Source: an uncultured Ruminococcus sp. (GTDB lineage: Bacteria > Bacillota > Clostridia > Oscillospirales > Ruminococcaceae). Taken from it: DNA of 64,000 nt. Under the pieces are notes generated by a model. It worked only from the letters and a program-made list of their open reading frames with translations. It was not told the DNA's origin and ran no database searches. The position numbers and the translations under genes were made by a program. Positions 61,344-64,000 of the stretch are shown in pieces (position 1 is the first letter of the stretch; each line of letters starts with the position of its first letter). The stretch covers positions 62,001-126,000 of the forward strand of contig CANRDT010000002.1 in NCBI GenBank assembly GCA_947629455.1. The letters run 5' to 3'.

Positions 61344-62870
61344 ATGGCTTATGTAATCGGAGTAGACTGCGGTACAAGCGGTACGAAAACGGTACTTTTT
61401 GATGAAAGCGGCGCGGTCATAGCGTCTAAGACGATCGAGTACCCGATGTATCAGCCGAAAAACGGCTATGCGGAACAGGAACCCGCTCACTGGGCGGACG
61501 CTATGATCGGGACGATCAAGGCGGTTATGGCGCAGAGCGGCGTCAACAAGACTGACGTAAAAGGTATCGGAATTTCCGGTCAGATGCACGGTCTTGTAAT
61601 GCTTGACGGCGAAGGACACGTGCTGAGAAGATCTATCATCTGGTGCGATCAGCGGACGGCAGCCGAGGTCGAAGAAATGAACGAGAAGATCGGCAGAGAA
61701 AAGCTTATAGAAATAACCGCCAATCCTGCTCTTACCGGCTGGACAGCCGCAAAGATCCTCTGGGTGAAAAACAACGAGCCTGAAATATTTGAAAAGTGCA
61801 GACACATTCTTCTTCCCAAGGATTACCTGAGATACGTCCTCACGGGCGAATTTGCGACAGAGGTTTCCGACGCGTCGGGTATGCAGCTCCTTGACGTTCC
61901 AAACCGCTGTTGGTCGGAAGAGATCTGCGGCAAGCTGGGGATAGATATGTCAATGCTCGGCAAGGTTTACGAATCCTGCGAAGTCACGGGCGTTCTCACC
62001 GCAAAAATGGCTGACGAGCTCGGTCTTTGCGAAGGCACTATCGTCGTGGGCGGCGCAGGCGACAATGCGGCTGCCGCTATCGGTACGGGAGTCTGCGAGG
62101 ACGGAAAAGCATTCACGACTATCGGAACTTCAGGAGTTGTTTTTGCGCACACCTCCGCGATCTCGATCGACCCCAAGGGCAGAGTACACACCTGCTGCGC
62201 GGCTGTTCCCGGAGCGTGGCACGTTATGGGAGTTACGCAGGGCGCAGGACTTTCTCTGAAATGGTTCAGGGACAATTTCTGTCTGTCGGAAAAGGAAACC
62301 GCGAAATATATGGGCGTGGACGAGTACTACCTGATGGACAAAGAGGCTGCGACTGTGGAAGTCGGCTCGAACAGGCTGCTTTACCTGCCGTATCTTATGG
62401 GTGAAAGAACGCCTCATCTCGACCCTGACGCAAGGGGCGTATTCTTCGGTTTATCGGCTATGCACACAAAGAAAGAGATGCTCCGCGCGGTAATGGAGGG
62501 CGTTTCGTACTCGCTGCGCGACTGCGTGGAAGTATTCAGAGAAATGGACATAAACGTTTCGGATATGATGGCTTGCGGCGGCGGCGGAACTTCCGCACTC
62601 TGGCGCTCTATGCTGGCGGACTTATACTCCTGCCCCGTTAAAACGGTGACTTCAAAGCAGGGTCCCGCGCTTGGCGTTGCGCTGCTTGCTCTTACGGGTG
62701 CAGGTATCTATTCAAGCGTTCCCGAGGCGTGCGCGGCTGTTGTCAAGACCGATAAGATACAGCAGCCCGATCCCGAAAATGTTCCTCAGTATGAAAAGTA
62801 CTATCAGCTTTACCGTGAAATATATCCGGCTCTCAAGGCTGAATTTGCAAAGCTTGCCTCGCTCGATTGA
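61344..62870 (+). CDS. xylB: Xylulokinase (FGGY family)
   Basis: GVDCGTSGTKTVLFDESG, GISGQMHGLVMLD, GGGGTSALWRSMLADLY. Confidence 0.93.
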   Translation: MAYVIGVDCGTSGTKTVLFDESGAVIASKTIEYPMYQPKNGYAEQEPAHWADAMIGTIKAVMAQSGVNKTDVKGIGISGQMHGLVMLDGEGHVLRRSIIWCDQRTAAEVEEMNEKIGREKLIEITANPALTGWTAAKILWVKNNEPEIFEKCRHILLPKDYLRYVLTGEFATEVSDASGMQLLDVPNRCWSEEICGKLGIDMSMLGKVYESCEVTGVLTAKMADELGLCEGTIVVGGAGDNAAAAIGTGVCEDGKAFTTIGTSGVVFAHTSAISIDPKGRVHTCCAAVPGAWHVMGVTQGAGLSLKWFRDNFCLSEKETAKYMGVDEYYLMDKEAATVEVGSNRLLYLPYLMGERTPHLDPDARGVFFGLSAMHTKKEMLRAVMEGVSYSLRDCVEVFREMDINVSDMMACGGGGTSALWRSMLADLYSCPVKTVTSKQGPALGVALLALTGAGIYSSVPEACAAVVKTDKIQQPDPENVPQYEKYYQLYREIYPALKAEFAKLASLD

Positions 62871-62893
62871 ATCGTGTTCTAAAACAGTACATA

Positions 62894-62925
62894 AAAACGG
62901 ACAGATCACCTCTGCCCGTTTTTTA
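62894..62925 (+). terminator. xylB terminator
   Basis: AAAACGGACAGA-tcacc-TCTGCCCGTTTTTT. Confidence 0.75.
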
Positions 62926-63042
62926 TTTAAGTTTATTTCATATCACAAATATCAGAAATTTCAGATACTCGGCAAGAAAAAATTTAATGAAAATATTTTT
63001 AGTAACATAATTATATTTTGCAAAGAAAATAACACCAAAACA

Positions 63043-63075
63043 GGCTGTTACTCCCCATATGTGGGAATAACAGCC
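63043..63075 (-). terminator. ftsH terminator
   Basis: Reverse strand GGCTGTTATTCCC-acatatg-GGGAGTAACAGCC then TGTTTTGG. Confidence 0.75.
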
Positions 63076-63115
63076 CGAAATGTTATATATTCCAAAATTT
63101 GATTTGCGCGGATAC

Positions 63116-64000
63116 TCAGCCGTTTTCGCCGTTTTCTCCGCTTTCGGAAATATCGGCATTATCGGCAATATAGGGATCATCGACAGTTTCCGTCGGAATC
63201 TCCAGCTCGCCTTTCATAAGCTTTTCAAACTTTACGCCGTCAATCTTCTCATGCTCCATAAGATAATGCGCTATCTGATGCAGCTTGTCGATATGCTCTC
63301 TCAGCAGCTTTTCAGCCTTTTCAAAAGCGTCCTCAACTATCGAGCGTATCTCGTTGTCGATCTCGGCTGCAACATTTTCGGAATACTCGGGCGTATTGCC
63401 GTAGTCCCTGCCGAGGAACACCTCGTGCTCTCCCCTGCCGTATACTACCGGTCCGAGATTGTCGCTGAAACCGTATCTCGTCACCATATTCCTTGCAGTA
63501 GCGGTGGCTCGTTCGAGATCGTTTGACGCACCTGTGGAAATATCGTCCAGAATGATCTTTTCGGCAACGCGTCCGCCAAGCAGAACGATAATATTTTCCG
63601 CCATTTCACGCTTGCTGACGTAGGATTTATCCTTTTCGGGCAGGCTCATCGTAAATCCGCCCGCCTGACCTCTCGGTATGATAGATACCTGATGAACTTT
63701 ATCCTGAGTATCGCAGAAATAGGTGCAGACCGCGTGACCGCCCTCGTGATACGCCGTCAGACGTTTTTCGTCCTCCGTTACCACTCTTGACTTCTTTTCG
63801 GGACCTGCCACTACCTTTATGGACGCCTCTTCCATTTCCTCTTTGGTGATAGCCTTGCGGTTCTTGCGCGCGGCAAGCAGCGACGCCTCGTTTACAAGGT
63901 TTTCCAGATCTGCTCCCGTGAATCCTACGGTGGACTTTGCGATAGTCGCAAGATCGACATCGGGAGCAAGCGGCTTGTTCCTTGTGTGGACTTTGAGTAT
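63116..64000 (-). CDS. ftsH: ATP-dependent zinc metalloprotease FtsH, partial (N-terminus outside window)
   Basis: GFTGADLENLVNEASLLAARKNRKAITKEEMEEA, AYHEGGHAVCTYF; open to window edge. Confidence 0.96.
   Translation of the reverse strand: MLKVHTRNKPLAPDVDLATIAKSTVGFTGADLENLVNEASLLAARKNRKAITKEEMEEASIKVVAGPEKKSRVVTEDEKRLTAYHEGGHAVCTYFCDTQDKVHQVSIIPRGQAGGFTMSLPEKDKSYVSKREMAENIIVLLGGRVAEKIILDDISTGASNDLERATATARNMVTRYGFSDNLGPVVYGRGEHEVFLGRDYGNTPEYSENVAAEIDNEIRSIVEDAFEKAEKLLREHIDKLHQIAHYLMEHEKIDGVKFEKLMKGELEIPTETVDDPYIADNADISESGENGENG

Noticed and set aside
62894-62925. Recurrent GGACAG...CTGCCC stem at 9505, 50203 and 62899 as a special repeat
   Set aside because: Each sits at a gene end with a T-run, so ordinary terminator function explains it; the mismatch is a G-U wobble in the minus-strand RNA

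Overview
The window looks like chromosomal DNA from a Ruminococcus-like Clostridia/Oscillospiraceae member. This is inferred from gene content (spoVG, SpoIID- and SleB-like proteins, CIRCE-groESL, thiC/thiW, BadFG-type activase); no taxonomic search was run. Most of it is dense housekeeping sequence: pyrF (partial)-pyrC, ilvD, ROK kinase, manA, hemW, lepA, a thiamin cluster thiD-thiC-thiW-thiM-thiE, cls, lexA, murC, spoVG, hom/thrB/ACT, groES-groEL, a response regulator-histidine kinase-HtrA trio, maf, SpoIID-like, SleB-like, sortase B, CinA-C, thiI-cysteine desulfurase, flavin reductase-rubredoxin, xylB and ftsH (partial). I found no phage, transposase, CRISPR array, rRNA or tRNA. The signals most worth a second look are mainly non-coding. 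(1) An internal TPP-like element before thiW keeps the 5' (pyrimidine-sensing) half but has a diverged 3' half, inside an operon already headed by a canonical TPP riboswitch with terminator. (2) A structured 5' leader (three-way junction plus possible pseudoknot) precedes the two-component system. (3) Three 17-bp imperfect palindromes TACNNCA-AAW-TGCAGTA lie between an LRR surface protein and a divergent XRE regulator. (4) A composite two-hairpin intergenic repeat occurs in opposite orientations with a covarying stem pair. (5) Six consecutive hairpins form an array near 50.9-51.1 kb. Protein-level oddities include a CPBP-family homolog lacking its catalytic residues, an activase/dehydratase pair split by an ATGA overlap, paired membrane-anchored proteins sharing an IRHKNKFY tail, and four small membrane proteins inserted between lepA and hemW.
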